Shown: piece by piece, positions 37,901-47,119 of the stretch
Layout of the letters: every line of letters starts with the position of its first letter
Position numbering within the stretch: position 1 is the stretch's first letter
From: Cellvibrionaceae bacterium
GTDB lineage: Bacteria > Pseudomonadota > Gammaproteobacteria > Pseudomonadales > Cellvibrionaceae
Direction: 5' to 3'
Assembly (NCBI GenBank): GCA_024707385.1
Contig: JANPZW010000015.1
Span: 62,001 to 126,000, forward strand
Length of the DNA stretch: 64,000 nucleotides
Made by a program: the position numbers and the translations under genes
The notes under the pieces: generated by a model
Told to the model about the DNA's origin: nothing
Seen by the model: only the letters and a program-made list of their open reading frames with translations
The model's database searches: none

Positions 37901-39046
37901 ATGGCAGAGAATGATGACAGCGCCCAGGAAAAGACGGAAGAGGCCACCCCCAGGCGCCAGGAAAAGGCGCGCGAAGAAGGCCAGATTCCCCGTTCGCGGG
38001 ATCTCACCACCTCGGCCGTATTGATTTTGGGCGCCGTCGGTCTCTGGATATTCGGAGGCCGGATGGCGGAGACCTTGATGAACGTTTTGCGTTTCAATTT
38101 CACCGTGGAACGCGAGGTGATCTTCGATCCGCAAAAAATGTTCGCCCAGCTGGGTTCATCATTTTTTGACGCGCTTTGGTCACTTATCCCGCTGTTCTCC
38201 ATACTCCTGGTGGCGGCAATTGTTGGACCGATTATCCTCGGCGGATTTCTTTTCTCCGGCAAATCCATCGCACCCAAATTAAGCCGTATAGACCCCCTCG
38301 CGGGACTGAAGCGCATGTTCTCCCTGAAATCCCTGGTGGAATTGGGCAAATCCATCGGCAAGGTTGTGGTGGTGGTGGCGGTTGCTTATTTCACCCTGCG
38401 CATGTTCGAGCCGGAGCTGCTCGGACTCAGTCGGGAAAGCCTGGAAAACGGCGTACAACATTCTTTGCGCATCAGCCTTTGGGCAACACTTCTGATCAGC
38501 TGTTCAACGATTCTGATTGCCGCGATTGACGTGCCGTTTCAAATCTGGGAACACGCGAAAAATCTGAAAATGTCGCGCCAGGACATCAAGGATGAAATGA
38601 AGGATTCCGAAGGCAAACCCGAAGTTAAAGGGCGCATCCGCCAGTTGCAGCGGGAGATGGCCAATCGCCGCATGATGGCATCCGTGCCCAAGGCGGATGT
38701 GATCATCACCAACCCGACCCACTATGCGGTGGCTCTGAAATACGACCCGGAAACCATGGCGACACCTATATTGCTTGCCAAAGGTGTTGACGAGACGGCG
38801 ATGAAAATCCGCGAAATTGCCCGCGAGTATAAAATCGAGCAGGTTCGCACCCCGGTGCTCGCGCGGGCGATTTACCACACCACCGACATCGACAGCGAAA
38901 TTCCCCAGGGGCTTTATCTCGCGGTCGCCCAGGTTCTGGCCTACGTATTCCAGCTGCGTAATTTCCGTAAAGGACGAGGGGAGAGACCCGATTTCCCCGG
39001 CAATATCAAAGTGCCAAAGGATATGATTTTCCCGGAAAAATCCTGA
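37901..39046 (+). CDS. flhB: Flagellar export switch protein FlhB
   Basis: 381 residues from the ATG at 37901 (MAENDDSAQEKTEEATPRR, the standard FlhB start); an upstream GTG at 37892 is possible. Four membrane helices are followed by the cytosolic domain with the autocleavage site in ITNPTHYAVALKYD. FlhB cleavage, prompted by FliK, changes substrate specificity from hook to filament. Last gene of the fliK-flhB operon and convergent with lysR. Confidence 0.95.
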   Translation: MAENDDSAQEKTEEATPRRQEKAREEGQIPRSRDLTTSAVLILGAVGLWIFGGRMAETLMNVLRFNFTVEREVIFDPQKMFAQLGSSFFDALWSLIPLFSILLVAAIVGPIILGGFLFSGKSIAPKLSRIDPLAGLKRMFSLKSLVELGKSIGKVVVVVAVAYFTLRMFEPELLGLSRESLENGVQHSLRISLWATLLISCSTILIAAIDVPFQIWEHAKNLKMSRQDIKDEMKDSEGKPEVKGRIRQLQREMANRRMMASVPKADVIITNPTHYAVALKYDPETMATPILLAKGVDETAMKIREIAREYKIEQVRTPVLARAIYHTTDIDSEIPQGLYLAVAQVLAYVFQLRNFRKGRGERPDFPGNIKVPKDMIFPEKS

Positions 39047-39071
39047 AATGGCTGAAATCTAATTCAGCTTT

Positions 39072-39972
39072 TTAATTCTCTATCAACCATTTCGCTCCCT
39101 CACAGGCCTTTACAAACCAAGCCAATGCTTTGCCGGGGTTGTCTTTTTTGCCACGCCATAAACAATGGCATTTTAGGGCGGGGAATTGCGCAGGGGAGGG
39201 CGATCAGACTGCCGTCGGCTAATTCTCTGTGAATTAAATGCAGTGGCAAAAATCCCACGCCAATTCCCATTGCCTGCGCTTGTATTTTTTGCCGCCATAT
39301 TGGCGACGCGGATGGTTTGGCGACTGTCGAGGAGGCCGGCGGAGCGGCTGGGCGTGGTGAGGGAAGAGTCGGCGGCGACTATGGTGGGGAAGGCGCGGAT
39401 GGCTGCGGCATCCACGGGGCCTTTGTGCAGGCACAGCGGGTGATTTTTGCGACGGCAAAAACAAAATCGACTTCCCCCAGAAGGCGATATTCCAGCAACC
39501 CTTTTGGCGCTTCGCCGCTCGCGCCCAGGGCCAGGTCGCAGCGGCCGGCCACCAGTGCATCCCAGGTTCCGCCCAAAACCTCCTCGGTGATGTGGAGCGC
39601 CACGCGCCGGTCCAGCTGATTAAACGCATCCACTTGTTGCAACAGAGGCGCGAGGGGAAGGATGGTGTCTTTGGCAATGCGCAGTTGGGTCTCCCAACCG
39701 GATTCCAGCTGGCGCAAGGCTTCCTCCAGGGCATCGGTCGCCTGCAGCAGTTCGCGCCCTTTGTCCAACAACAGGCGTCCGGCGGAGGTGAGCTGGGCGC
39801 GTTGCCGGGTTCGGTCAAAAAGATTGATGCCAAGGTCGGATTCCAACTTGCCGACGGTGTAGGACAGGGCGGAAGGCACTTTGAATAGTGCCTCGGCTGC
39901 AGCGTTAAAGCTGCCTTTTTTATCGATGGCATCCAGAACTCGCAGGGCATCCAGGGTAATGGTGTGGCGCAT
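39072..39972 (-). CDS. LysR-family transcriptional regulator (three apparent indels)
   Basis: Corrected length is 299 residues, exactly LysR-sized. N-terminal winged HTH (LDALRVLDAIDKKGSFNAAAEAL, VPSALSYTVGKLE, LGINLFDRT), then a LysR effector domain ending in IGVGFLPLHLIHRELADG and AWQKDNPGKALAWFVKAC. Three frame breaks: T5 at 39443-39447 needs T6; T6 at 39285-39290 needs T5; an A6/T6 run near 39145-39150 needs one fewer. It is divergent from doxX and pirin genes with a 148-base shared promoter region, which suggests it controls them. Confidence 0.85.
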
Positions 39973-40120
39973 AATATCGGTCTACTTGTTTGTTCAAAAA
40001 ATTTGAATCGAAGACTCAAAATGTTCCGCTTTTTTGTCTGAGGCCGCAAGCCTAAAGTGAGACCCAAGTGAGCCGCACAGCGCGGCCTGACCCCAACGCA
40101 AGAAACTCTAGGAGCTATTT

Positions 40121-40606
40121 ATGAATACAATCCGCACTACTTTGACGAACTTGATTTCCACGCAAGACACCTATTCCTCCCTGGCGCTGCGCCTGCCGCT
40201 CGGTATTATTTTCGCCGCGCACGGTGCGCAAAAACTCTTCGGCTGGTTTGGCGGTTATGGCCTGCAGGGTACGGGGCAGTGGATGGCTTCGATTGGCCTG
40301 GAGCCGGGTGTGTTGATGGCGGCGCTGGCGGGCTCTGCAGAATTTTTTGGCGGCTTGTTGCTGATTGCCGGCCTGCTCACCCGTCCGGTCGCACTGGTGC
40401 TCGCCTTCACCATGTTGATCGCCATAGTGTCTGTGCACCTGGGCAACGGTTTGTTTATGAGCAATAACGGTTATGAATTTGGTCTGGCATTGCTGTCGGG
40501 TGCTGTGGCCTTGGTGATTTCCGGTGGTGGTTCCGCGAGCGTGGACAGATGGCTCAGCACACGCGTTGCCAAACAAAGCCGTAATTTTGTTCACAGACCT
40601 GCTTGA
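40121..40606 (+). CDS. DoxX-family membrane protein
   Basis: 161 residues, four predicted transmembrane helices. DoxX signature: LALRLPLGIIFAAHGAQKLFG at the start of helix 1, then GGLLLIAGLLTRPVALVLAF. A ribosome site AGGAG lies before the ATG. DoxX proteins are linked to redox or thiol stress and quinone-type oxidation in some bacteria, but the reaction is often unknown. It is followed after 96 bases by a pirin gene and divergent from a LysR regulator, a common three-gene arrangement. Confidence 0.88.
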   Translation: MNTIRTTLTNLISTQDTYSSLALRLPLGIIFAAHGAQKLFGWFGGYGLQGTGQWMASIGLEPGVLMAALAGSAEFFGGLLLIAGLLTRPVALVLAFTMLIAIVSVHLGNGLFMSNNGYEFGLALLSGAVALVISGGGSASVDRWLSTRVAKQSRNFVHRPA

Positions 40607-40702
40607 GCGACACGATCTGCGAAATTACCTCGGAGCGGAAAATTGGTGGAGCTCCGAAGCAGTGTTAGATGATTGACATGCTATTTCATCTGGAGGTGAC
40701 TT

Positions 40703-41395
40703 ATGATCTCGATTCGACCCAGTAACGCGCGCGGCAAGGCCAATTTTGGTTGGCTCGATAGCCGCCACACCTTTTCCTTTGGCGATTATTACGACCCGAA
40801 CCATATGGGCATTTCTGCTCTGCGGGTGATCAACGACGATCGGGTGGCACCCGGCGCGGGTTTTTCCACCCACGGCCACAAGGATATGGAAATCCTCAGT
40901 TACGTGTTGGACGGCGCAATAGCCCATAAAGACAGCGAAGGAAATGTGGAAACCTTGCCCGCGGGCGAATTTCAGCTGATGTCCGCGGGCAGCGGCATTT
41001 ACCACAGTGAATTTAATCCTTCAAAAAACGAACCCCTACATTTTCTGCAAATCTGGATTCTGCCGAATGTGTATGGCCAATCGCCGGATTACCAGCAGAA
41101 AAATTTTGGCCAGCAAAAAGGTTTAACGCTGGTGGTGAGTCCTGACGGCGAAGCGGGCAGTTTGGTGGTGAAGCAGGACGCGCGCGTTTATCAGCTGCTG
41201 CTCGACCCCAATGCAGGTGCAGAACTGCCAGCGCAAAAATCCCGCAATTATTACGTTCATTTGATCCAGGGAGAATTGAGGTTGGCAAATGAAACTCTGC
41301 AGGCGGGAGATGGGGCTCATGTGAGCAGCGTGCAACAGTTGGTATTCCAGGCCGGTGAAGCGCCGGTCAAGGCGCTGGTATTTGATTTGCCTTAA
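40703..41395 (+). CDS. Pirin-family protein
   Basis: 230 residues with GGAGGTGA just before the ATG. The N-terminal cupin carries the metal-binding pattern FGDYYDPNHMGISALRVIND and GFSTHGHKDMEILSYVLDG, with His residues typical of pirin Fe(II) sites. MSAGSGIYHSEFN follows in the same cupin. The C-terminal cupin is shorter. Some bacterial pirins have quercetinase activity; others are regulators, so the function is open. Linked to doxX and probably under the divergent LysR. Confidence 0.88.
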   Translation: MISIRPSNARGKANFGWLDSRHTFSFGDYYDPNHMGISALRVINDDRVAPGAGFSTHGHKDMEILSYVLDGAIAHKDSEGNVETLPAGEFQLMSAGSGIYHSEFNPSKNEPLHFLQIWILPNVYGQSPDYQQKNFGQQKGLTLVVSPDGEAGSLVVKQDARVYQLLLDPNAGAELPAQKSRNYYVHLIQGELRLANETLQAGDGAHVSSVQQLVFQAGEAPVKALVFDLP

Positions 41396-41483
41396 AAGGC
41401 GATCATCTAAATATTCGCCTCAGCTCCCGGTGGAATCTCCAATGCCGTGAACTGAGGCGAAATGCATAGTTATCGACTCATCC

Positions 41484-41520
41484 CTTCGAATCATTTCTTT
41501 GAATCATTTCTTTGAATCAC
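41484..41520. repeat. 13-base tandem repeat, three copies
   Basis: Units CTTCGAATCATTT (41484-41496), CTTTGAATCATTT (41497-41509) and a partial CTTTGAATCAC (41510-41520). The copies differ by one base. Lies in the gap between pirin and the pilus genes. Confidence 0.8.
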
Positions 41521-41543
41521 AGCTGTTAGGCATGGTGGATACG

Positions 41544-41578
41544 GCCACCTGGTTTAGGTCGTGATAAAGACCTGTGGC
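41544..41578. terminator. Bulged hairpin, possible terminator
   Basis: GCCAC (41544-41548) pairs with GTGGC (41574-41578) and AGGTC (41556-41560) with GACCT (41569-41573), leaving a 7-base bulge. TTTT and further T-rich sequence follow. It could end pirin-operon transcription; a regulatory RNA element is also possible. Confidence 0.4.
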
Positions 41579-41796
41579 TTTTGTGACTTTTTCACCTCTA
41601 TATTCTGCGAAGTTGGTTATGCGGGCGATTCGATTCCGCTGTGCTTAATCAGCATTTCTTTTTTTCTTTTGGCGTCTCATTTTCCAAGGTTGATTTTTCC
41701 ACCCTCTCTAATGCTGCGTTGAAATAGATTTTTGCCGGAATCTCATCTAGCGTAAAAATTGATGATGTTTTTTTCTGGTTTGCAGAGGTTATTTTT

Positions 41797-42330
41797 ATGA
41801 ATAAATTGAATTTTCCTCTCGTTTCGCTTTTTTTTCTGTTGCTGCCAGGATTGGCATCGGCCGCTACCGTCAATGGAACTTTGGGAGTGACGGCGGAGGT
41901 GGGCGCAGGTTGTCAGGTAAATGCCAGCAATGTCGTGGGCGGGTCCGTGGTGTTTGGCGATTTGAATTTCGGCAGCATCAATACACTCAACGCACAGAAT
42001 ATTGATGGCCAAACCGCTGGCGCTGGAAATGGCAGCATCGAAATGGAATGTTCCGATGGCACACAGTTTACGATTGCTCTGGATAATGGACTTTATTTCG
42101 ACGGTGCAACCCGCGCCATGGCCAACGGAGCGGACCCCTCAGAATTATTGAATTATGCGCTTTATCAGGACGCGGCCCGCACGGTGCCGTGGACCAGTGC
42201 TTCACCGCTCACCGGCACAGCCTCCGGCATCTCTCAGGTGTATCCGATTTACGGCCGCATTCCGGGAGGCCAGGCGGGGGTTGCCAGTGGCAGTTACAGT
42301 GACACAGTGCAAGTCACCATCAGCTGGTGA
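41797..42330 (+). CDS. Spore coat U-domain pilin (CsuA/B-like)
   Basis: 177 residues: signal peptide (cleavage after LASAA), then one SCPU domain with Cys residues (GAGCQVNASN and IEMECSDGTQF) that likely form a disulfide. It ends with the beta strand GSYSDTVQVTISW, typical of chaperone-usher subunits of the archaic type. It is the first gene of a five-gene operon with chaperone, usher and tip protein, so it is probably the main shaft subunit. Overlaps the next gene by 4 bases. Confidence 0.85.
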   Translation: MNKLNFPLVSLFFLLLPGLASAATVNGTLGVTAEVGAGCQVNASNVVGGSVVFGDLNFGSINTLNAQNIDGQTAGAGNGSIEMECSDGTQFTIALDNGLYFDGATRAMANGADPSELLNYALYQDAARTVPWTSASPLTGTASGISQVYPIYGRIPGGQAGVASGSYSDTVQVTISW

Positions 42331-42857
42331 GGTGTGTGCGGATTTCCCGTTATTGCGGCTTATTGGCCTTCTGGCCATTGCTGGTGTTTGGTATCAACGA
42401 TCAGCAGCTGCAATCGCCCGCCACTGAAATTCGGTTGCAGATCGTCAATGGCTGCCAATTGAATGGGCAATTGGCCGGGGCGGATCTGGGCACTCTGAAT
42501 TTTGGCCGTATTTTCGATCTTGCCGCACCGGTGGCGCAGGTGACAGCTTCTGGAAGTGGCAGCTTGCGGTTGAGATGCACACCGGGAACCAGTGCACGCG
42601 TTTTGCTGAATGCAGGCACTCATGGAGCGAATGTCAACAACAGAAGAATGCGTCACGCGGCGAGTGGTTCCACTTTGGGCTATCAGCTTTATACGTCGGC
42701 TGCGCACACCAACGTGTGGGATGATCTGACCGGAATGGATTTTCTTTTTCTCAATGACAGTGAGCGTCTCATCCCCATTTATGGCCTGATTCCAGCGCAG
42801 GCAACACCAGCGGCGGGTATTTACAGTGACCTGGTGACGGTCACTGTGCAGTATTGA
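42327..42857 (+). CDS. Second spore coat U-domain pilin subunit
   Basis: 176 residues from a GTG that overlaps the stop of the first pilin. N-terminal hydrophobic signal (YCGLLAFWPLLVFG), SCPU domain with two Cys (IVNGCQLNGQ and SLRLRCTPG), and the C-terminal strand GIYSDLVTVTVQY. It resembles the first subunit in layout but is diverged, so it may be a minor or adaptor subunit. Translational overlap suggests coupling. Receptor or ligand unknown. Confidence 0.82.
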   Translation: MRCVRISRYCGLLAFWPLLVFGINDQQLQSPATEIRLQIVNGCQLNGQLAGADLGTLNFGRIFDLAAPVAQVTASGSGSLRLRCTPGTSARVLLNAGTHGANVNNRRMRHAASGSTLGYQLYTSAAHTNVWDDLTGMDFLFLNDSERLIPIYGLIPAQATPAAGIYSDLVTVTVQY

Positions 42858-42888
42858 ATTGCACGGCGAAACAAATAAATAAAAACAT

Positions 42889-43656
42889 ATGGGGTGGATA
42901 GAGCTGACCATGGGGCTGCACCGTTATTTTGCGTCCATTATTTTTTTCTCGTTATTGTCATGCCTGAATGCGACCACCTGTTTTTCCGGCAGTTTAAGTG
43001 TGTGGCCTATTGATCCTCACCTGCAGCCGCCCGCCGCAACCGCGGCAATCTGGGTGCGCAACAACGGTGATCAAGCGGTATATCTCCAGGCGCGGGTTTT
43101 CCGCTGGCGGCAGGAGTTTTCTCAGGAGGTACTCGAGGCGCAGGATGCTGTGGTGATCAGTCCACCAATGATCGAAGTGGCCCCGCAGGCGCAGCAATTG
43201 TTTCGTGTAGTACATCGCGGCGGCGCGCCGGATTATCCTCTGGAGCAGAGCTACCGCGTTCTGCTGGACGAAATTCCTCGTGCACGCGACGATAATAATG
43301 TTCCTTTGCAGTTTCAAATGCGTTATTCGTTGCCTTTCTTTATTTTTCCTAGCGGACATCCACGCGAGAAAATTCGCGAAAATTCCCATTTGAGTTATCG
43401 CCTGGTGATGTCGGATAAACCGGAATTACAAGTGTTGAATCACGGTCCGGTACATGTGCGCTTGAGCCAGGTTCATTTATTGGCGGCCACCGGGCGGACT
43501 GTGCTCGCCGAGGGGCTGCTGGGTTACGTATTGCCGAAATCCACTATGTCCTGGCCGTTGAATCTGGATCCTCAGCAACGTCGCGATCTGCAAACCAATC
43601 GTGAGCTAGTGTTTACGCAAAACCGACACGAGTACCGCGTGATCAGAGCGGACTGA
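42889..43656 (+). CDS. Periplasmic pilus chaperone (CsuC-like)
   Basis: 255 residues; an internal ATG at 42910 could be the true start. Signal peptide, then the immunoglobulin-like chaperone fold: SLSVWPIDPHLQPPAATAAI, WVRNNGDQAVYLQARVFRW and VISPPMIEVAPQAQQLFRVV. The C-terminal domain is more diverged. It would bind pilin subunits in the periplasm by donor-strand complementation and deliver them to the usher. Placed between the pilins and the usher, as in archaic Csu systems. Confidence 0.85.
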   Translation: MGWIELTMGLHRYFASIIFFSLLSCLNATTCFSGSLSVWPIDPHLQPPAATAAIWVRNNGDQAVYLQARVFRWRQEFSQEVLEAQDAVVISPPMIEVAPQAQQLFRVVHRGGAPDYPLEQSYRVLLDEIPRARDDNNVPLQFQMRYSLPFFIFPSGHPREKIRENSHLSYRLVMSDKPELQVLNHGPVHVRLSQVHLLAATGRTVLAEGLLGYVLPKSTMSWPLNLDPQQRRDLQTNRELVFTQNRHEYRVIRAD

Positions 43657-43658
43657 CG

Positions 43659-46013
43659 GTGGCAAAACATTTTTTAAGTGGTGTTCTGCTCATGTGGCTG
43701 TGCTGGCCCGCGGTGGCGGAGCAGATGGACGCGGAACAGATGGACTTGTTGTATCTGGAGTTGGTCATCAATGGCAAAACCAGCCCCACTGTCACTGCCG
43801 TAAATCGATCTCAGGGCCGCTGGTTTATTGCCGCCGCGGATTTGCGCGCGGCGGGCGTGAAATTACCGGACACTGCGCCGAATCTGGTGGATATGAAGCG
43901 TATAGCGGGAGCGTTCGTCGTATACGACGCGCCTATGCAACGACTGATCATTACCTTGCCGGCGAATTTATTGCCGGAGCAGACCCTCGGCTCGCCTCAA
44001 CCCAGGCGCAACATCAGCCGGCGGGACACGGGTGCGCTGCTGAATTATGACGTCTTCAGCATTGCCAACGATCCCGGCCGCAATCAGACATCGGTATGGC
44101 ACGATCTGACCTTATTTAATTCCCACGTTTTTATCTCTAGCACGGGTATTTATCGCCGCGATCCGGTATTTGCCGCCGAGCGCGCCTACACGCGTTTTGA
44201 TACCCATCTGCAATATGATCATGCGGAGCAGCTGTGGAGTTTAAGTGCCGGGGATGTGATCAGCGGCGGCAATATTTGGACGCGCAGCTTGCGGCTTGGC
44301 GGTCTGCGTATTTCCCGCGATTACACCATCGATCCGCAATTTATTACTTATCCGGTTCCGGAGTTTTTTGGCGAGGCGGCTTTGCCGGGCAGTGTGGAAT
44401 TGCTGATCAATAACCAAATGCGGCTGAGTGAAAATGTCGACGCGGGGCCTTATGTGATCAATACGCCCACGCACATGTCCGGCGCCGGCACTGCGCAGGT
44501 GGTCACTACGGATGTGCAGGGGCGCGTCACGGTCGAAGAGATCCAGTTTTATGCGAGCAGCCAGCTGCTCAAACCGGGCCTGCTTGATTTCGACTTTTCA
44601 GTGGGGTGGCCGCGGGAAAATTTTGGCATCGCCTCCGATGATTATGCGGACGAATGGGCGCTGAGCACCCGCTGGCGCTATGGGTTGGTCGATTGGTTGA
44701 CGCCGGAGGTGGTGGCGCAGGCCGACCCGGATCTGCGTTTGTGGGGGGCGGCCAGCACCTGGAGAGCAGGCCTTCTGGGTGTGTTGGAGCTGTCCGTCAA
44801 CCACAGTGAAAGACTTGAAGCCGAAGGCTGGCAAACCGGTTTCGGCTATCAGTATCACCGCGGTGGTCTCGGCTTTTCCCTGCGCCAGATCGAACGCGAT
44901 CCCGGATACGCGGATCTCGCTTTCAGGGACGCACTGCGCCCGGCGCGGCGCGAACGGCAGGCGGCACTCTCCTACAGCCATCACGCCGCGGGCACCTTCA
45001 GCCTTGGTTATTTCCAGTTCGATCTGGCGCAAGACGTGGAGCGAGAAGAGGCAGTGGGCCCACTCGTTGGCCATGCCCGACAGGAGCTGCTGAGTTTGAG
45101 CTGGAACCGCACTTTCACCCAGGGCGCGGGTATTTATTTCGTCGCCAACAGAGATCTGAATAGCAGCGGTTTCGATGTGAGCCTTACCGCCAGCCTGCCG
45201 CTCGAAGGGCGGGGTCGCATCAGCTCCACCGCCCGGCGCAGTCGCGTCGCCACTGAGACTGCGCAGGTGAACTGGCAACGCAATACCCCATACAACGGTG
45301 GGCTGGGTTGGCATCTTGGGTATATGGGCGGTGATCTCGACTATTACCAGGCGCTGCTCGATTGGCGCGGCACTTATACGGATCTGTCCCTGGGAAGTTA
45401 CGGCTCTGACACCAATCGGCACTATTACGCCGGTATCGCCGGTGCGCTGGTGATGATGGACCTGGGCGTGTTTGCAGCGCGGGAAATTCGCGATTCGTTC
45501 GCCCTGGTGGACGTGGGGTTGGGGAATGTGCCGGTTTATTTCGGTCAACAACTCGCCGGCCAGACGGACAATGACGGCAGACTGTTGCTCAGCGACTTGT
45601 CGGCCTATGCGGAAAATCACATCGCCATAGATCCCATGAGCCTCTCCGCCCAAACCGTTTTTGCGGCGACCCAGACATCCGTGGTGCCAGCGCGGGGTGG
45701 CGGTGTGAAGCTGAATTTCACCCTGGAAAATACGCCTGCGGCGCTGGTGACTCTGGTGGACGAGGCGGGCGTCTTTTTGCCGGTGGGGACGGAGCTGCAG
45801 GTGCAGCTGCCGCGCTCACATGCGAAAACCTCCGCAGCGAAGGTGGAAACATTTGTCGTGGGTTGGGATGGAGAAGTATTTCTGCAACCGTTTACCGGCC
45901 CTCTGACTCTGCAATGGCCGGCCGGTAATTGCGCTACCAGGGTATTGCCTCCGCCGCCCGGCGAAGATCTTCCCCGTGTGGGGCCTTTCACTTGCAAGAG
46001 AGCTCAACCATGA
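43659..46013 (+). CDS. Outer-membrane usher (CsuD-like)
   Basis: 784 residues from a GTG start 2 bases after the chaperone stop. Signal peptide (LCWPAVAEQ), N-terminal periplasmic domain (LYLELVINGKT), a long beta-barrel with aromatic strands, a plug-like segment (VELLINNQMRLSENVDAGPY) and C-terminal domains ending in a paired-Cys region (AGNCATRVLPPPPGEDLPRVGPFTCK). Normal length for an archaic FimD/PapC-type usher. It forms the outer-membrane assembly pore. The stop overlaps the tip-adhesin start by 4 bases. Confidence 0.9.
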   Translation: MAKHFLSGVLLMWLCWPAVAEQMDAEQMDLLYLELVINGKTSPTVTAVNRSQGRWFIAAADLRAAGVKLPDTAPNLVDMKRIAGAFVVYDAPMQRLIITLPANLLPEQTLGSPQPRRNISRRDTGALLNYDVFSIANDPGRNQTSVWHDLTLFNSHVFISSTGIYRRDPVFAAERAYTRFDTHLQYDHAEQLWSLSAGDVISGGNIWTRSLRLGGLRISRDYTIDPQFITYPVPEFFGEAALPGSVELLINNQMRLSENVDAGPYVINTPTHMSGAGTAQVVTTDVQGRVTVEEIQFYASSQLLKPGLLDFDFSVGWPRENFGIASDDYADEWALSTRWRYGLVDWLTPEVVAQADPDLRLWGAASTWRAGLLGVLELSVNHSERLEAEGWQTGFGYQYHRGGLGFSLRQIERDPGYADLAFRDALRPARRERQAALSYSHHAAGTFSLGYFQFDLAQDVEREEAVGPLVGHARQELLSLSWNRTFTQGAGIYFVANRDLNSSGFDVSLTASLPLEGRGRISSTARRSRVATETAQVNWQRNTPYNGGLGWHLGYMGGDLDYYQALLDWRGTYTDLSLGSYGSDTNRHYYAGIAGALVMMDLGVFAAREIRDSFALVDVGLGNVPVYFGQQLAGQTDNDGRLLLSDLSAYAENHIAIDPMSLSAQTVFAATQTSVVPARGGGVKLNFTLENTPAALVTLVDEAGVFLPVGTELQVQLPRSHAKTSAAKVETFVVGWDGEVFLQPFTGPLTLQWPAGNCATRVLPPPPGEDLPRVGPFTCKRAQP

Positions 46014-46981
46014 CGCGTGGATTTCTGCGGCTTGCCCTGGCGCTCGGCGTGTTCTGGTGCGCGCATGCAAGTGCGGTATGCACAGTGGCAACGGCGCCTA
46101 TGGTCAATCCCATCAGTTTTGGCACTGTGCCATCACAAAATGTGCCAGCGGGTGGCCTGACGCCAAATAGCAGCGCCATGGCGACCTATTTCTCTGTGGG
46201 CTGCACAACAACCTTGAGCCTCGGCATTCTGTCCACCAGCAGTTGGCTGCGTTACGCCGTTCAGCAGGCTCCGCAGCTCAGCAACGGCGTGGATACCATC
46301 GGTTATTCCATCGCTAGCAATTCCGCATTCAACCCTGCCATTACTGCATCAGGACAAAGTATCGGTGGGCCGACGGGGTTCAGTCTGTTGAGTCTGATTG
46401 TGCTGGCCAGCACCAGCGAAATGCGTGTACCGATTTTTTTACGCACCAATGCCACCACCACCTGGCCCAGCGCTGGCACTTATACAGGCACTCAGAGCCT
46501 CGCGGTGACTGGCGTGATCTGCACCGGCCTGGGAATTGGCGGCCTCTGCCTGGGGACAACCAATATCAACGGTTTGGTGACCATGAATATCAATCTCACC
46601 GTGAGCAAGAGTTGTGAATTTTCCAGCACAGCGGCGCTCGTGGACTTCGGCAGCATCAGCTTTCTCAGCAATGCGGGCGCCGCCCAACTGGCCGCGACTG
46701 TGCGCTGCACTCATCAGGAGGACTACGCGCTGTACGCCGATAACGGCAATAACTTCAGCGGTGGCTCGCGCTATCTGAACGACGGCAATGGTCGCCGGAT
46801 TGCCTATGGAATCTACCACCAAGGAAATGCCACCCAACCACTCAACGCCACCACACCTATGTCTCGCTTGGGGACCGGCGCGGCGGAAAACCTAACTTTG
46901 CCCGTACTCATCACTCCTGGGCAAAGTACCCCAGCGGCGGGTATCTACCGCGACAACGTGCGTTTGGTGTTGGAATACTAA
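46010..46981 (+). CDS. Two-domain SCPU pilus tip adhesin (CsuE-like)
   Basis: 323 residues from the ATG at 46010 (overlap with the usher stop), not from an earlier in-frame start inside the usher gene. Signal peptide (ending near AHASA), an N-terminal domain with hydrophobic residues and paired Cys (AVCTVATAP and FSVGCTTT), then a C-terminal SCPU domain (VSKSCEFSSTAALVDFGSI, ending AGIYRDNVRLVLEY). CsuE in Acinetobacter is the tip adhesin that binds hydrophobic surfaces; the same role is inferred here. Confidence 0.85.
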   Translation: MTRGFLRLALALGVFWCAHASAVCTVATAPMVNPISFGTVPSQNVPAGGLTPNSSAMATYFSVGCTTTLSLGILSTSSWLRYAVQQAPQLSNGVDTIGYSIASNSAFNPAITASGQSIGGPTGFSLLSLIVLASTSEMRVPIFLRTNATTTWPSAGTYTGTQSLAVTGVICTGLGIGGLCLGTTNINGLVTMNINLTVSKSCEFSSTAALVDFGSISFLSNAGAAQLAATVRCTHQEDYALYADNGNNFSGGSRYLNDGNGRRIAYGIYHQGNATQPLNATTPMSRLGTGAAENLTLPVLITPGQSTPAAGIYRDNVRLVLEY

Positions 46982-47119
46982 CTGGCTGATTAGTGCGCCG
47001 ACATTCATGCATCGCTGGCGTTTATGTCACCTAACGTACATTTTTCCCGTTTACCGCACTCCTAGAATTTGCTGCGCTTCTTCGCCCTATGAAGCAATGG
47101 AAAAAAACGGAGTGAAAAA

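Larger units (their letters stand above)
41396..41796. other. Structured intergenic region before the pilus operon
   Basis: About 400 bases with several small structures: a 10-bp inverted repeat TTCGCCTCAG (41414-41423) and CTGAGGCGAA (41452-41461); a 13-base tandem repeat (41484-41520); and a bulged hairpin (41544-41578) followed by a T-rich stretch. The first and last may be terminators for pirin. The promoter for the pilus operon must lie near the 3' end; I cannot place it. Confidence 0.55.

Noticed and set aside
41544..41578. Possible riboswitch (c-di-GMP type) before the pilus operon
   Set aside because: The hairpin is real but the conserved riboswitch core is absent, and it lies over 200 bases from the pilin start.
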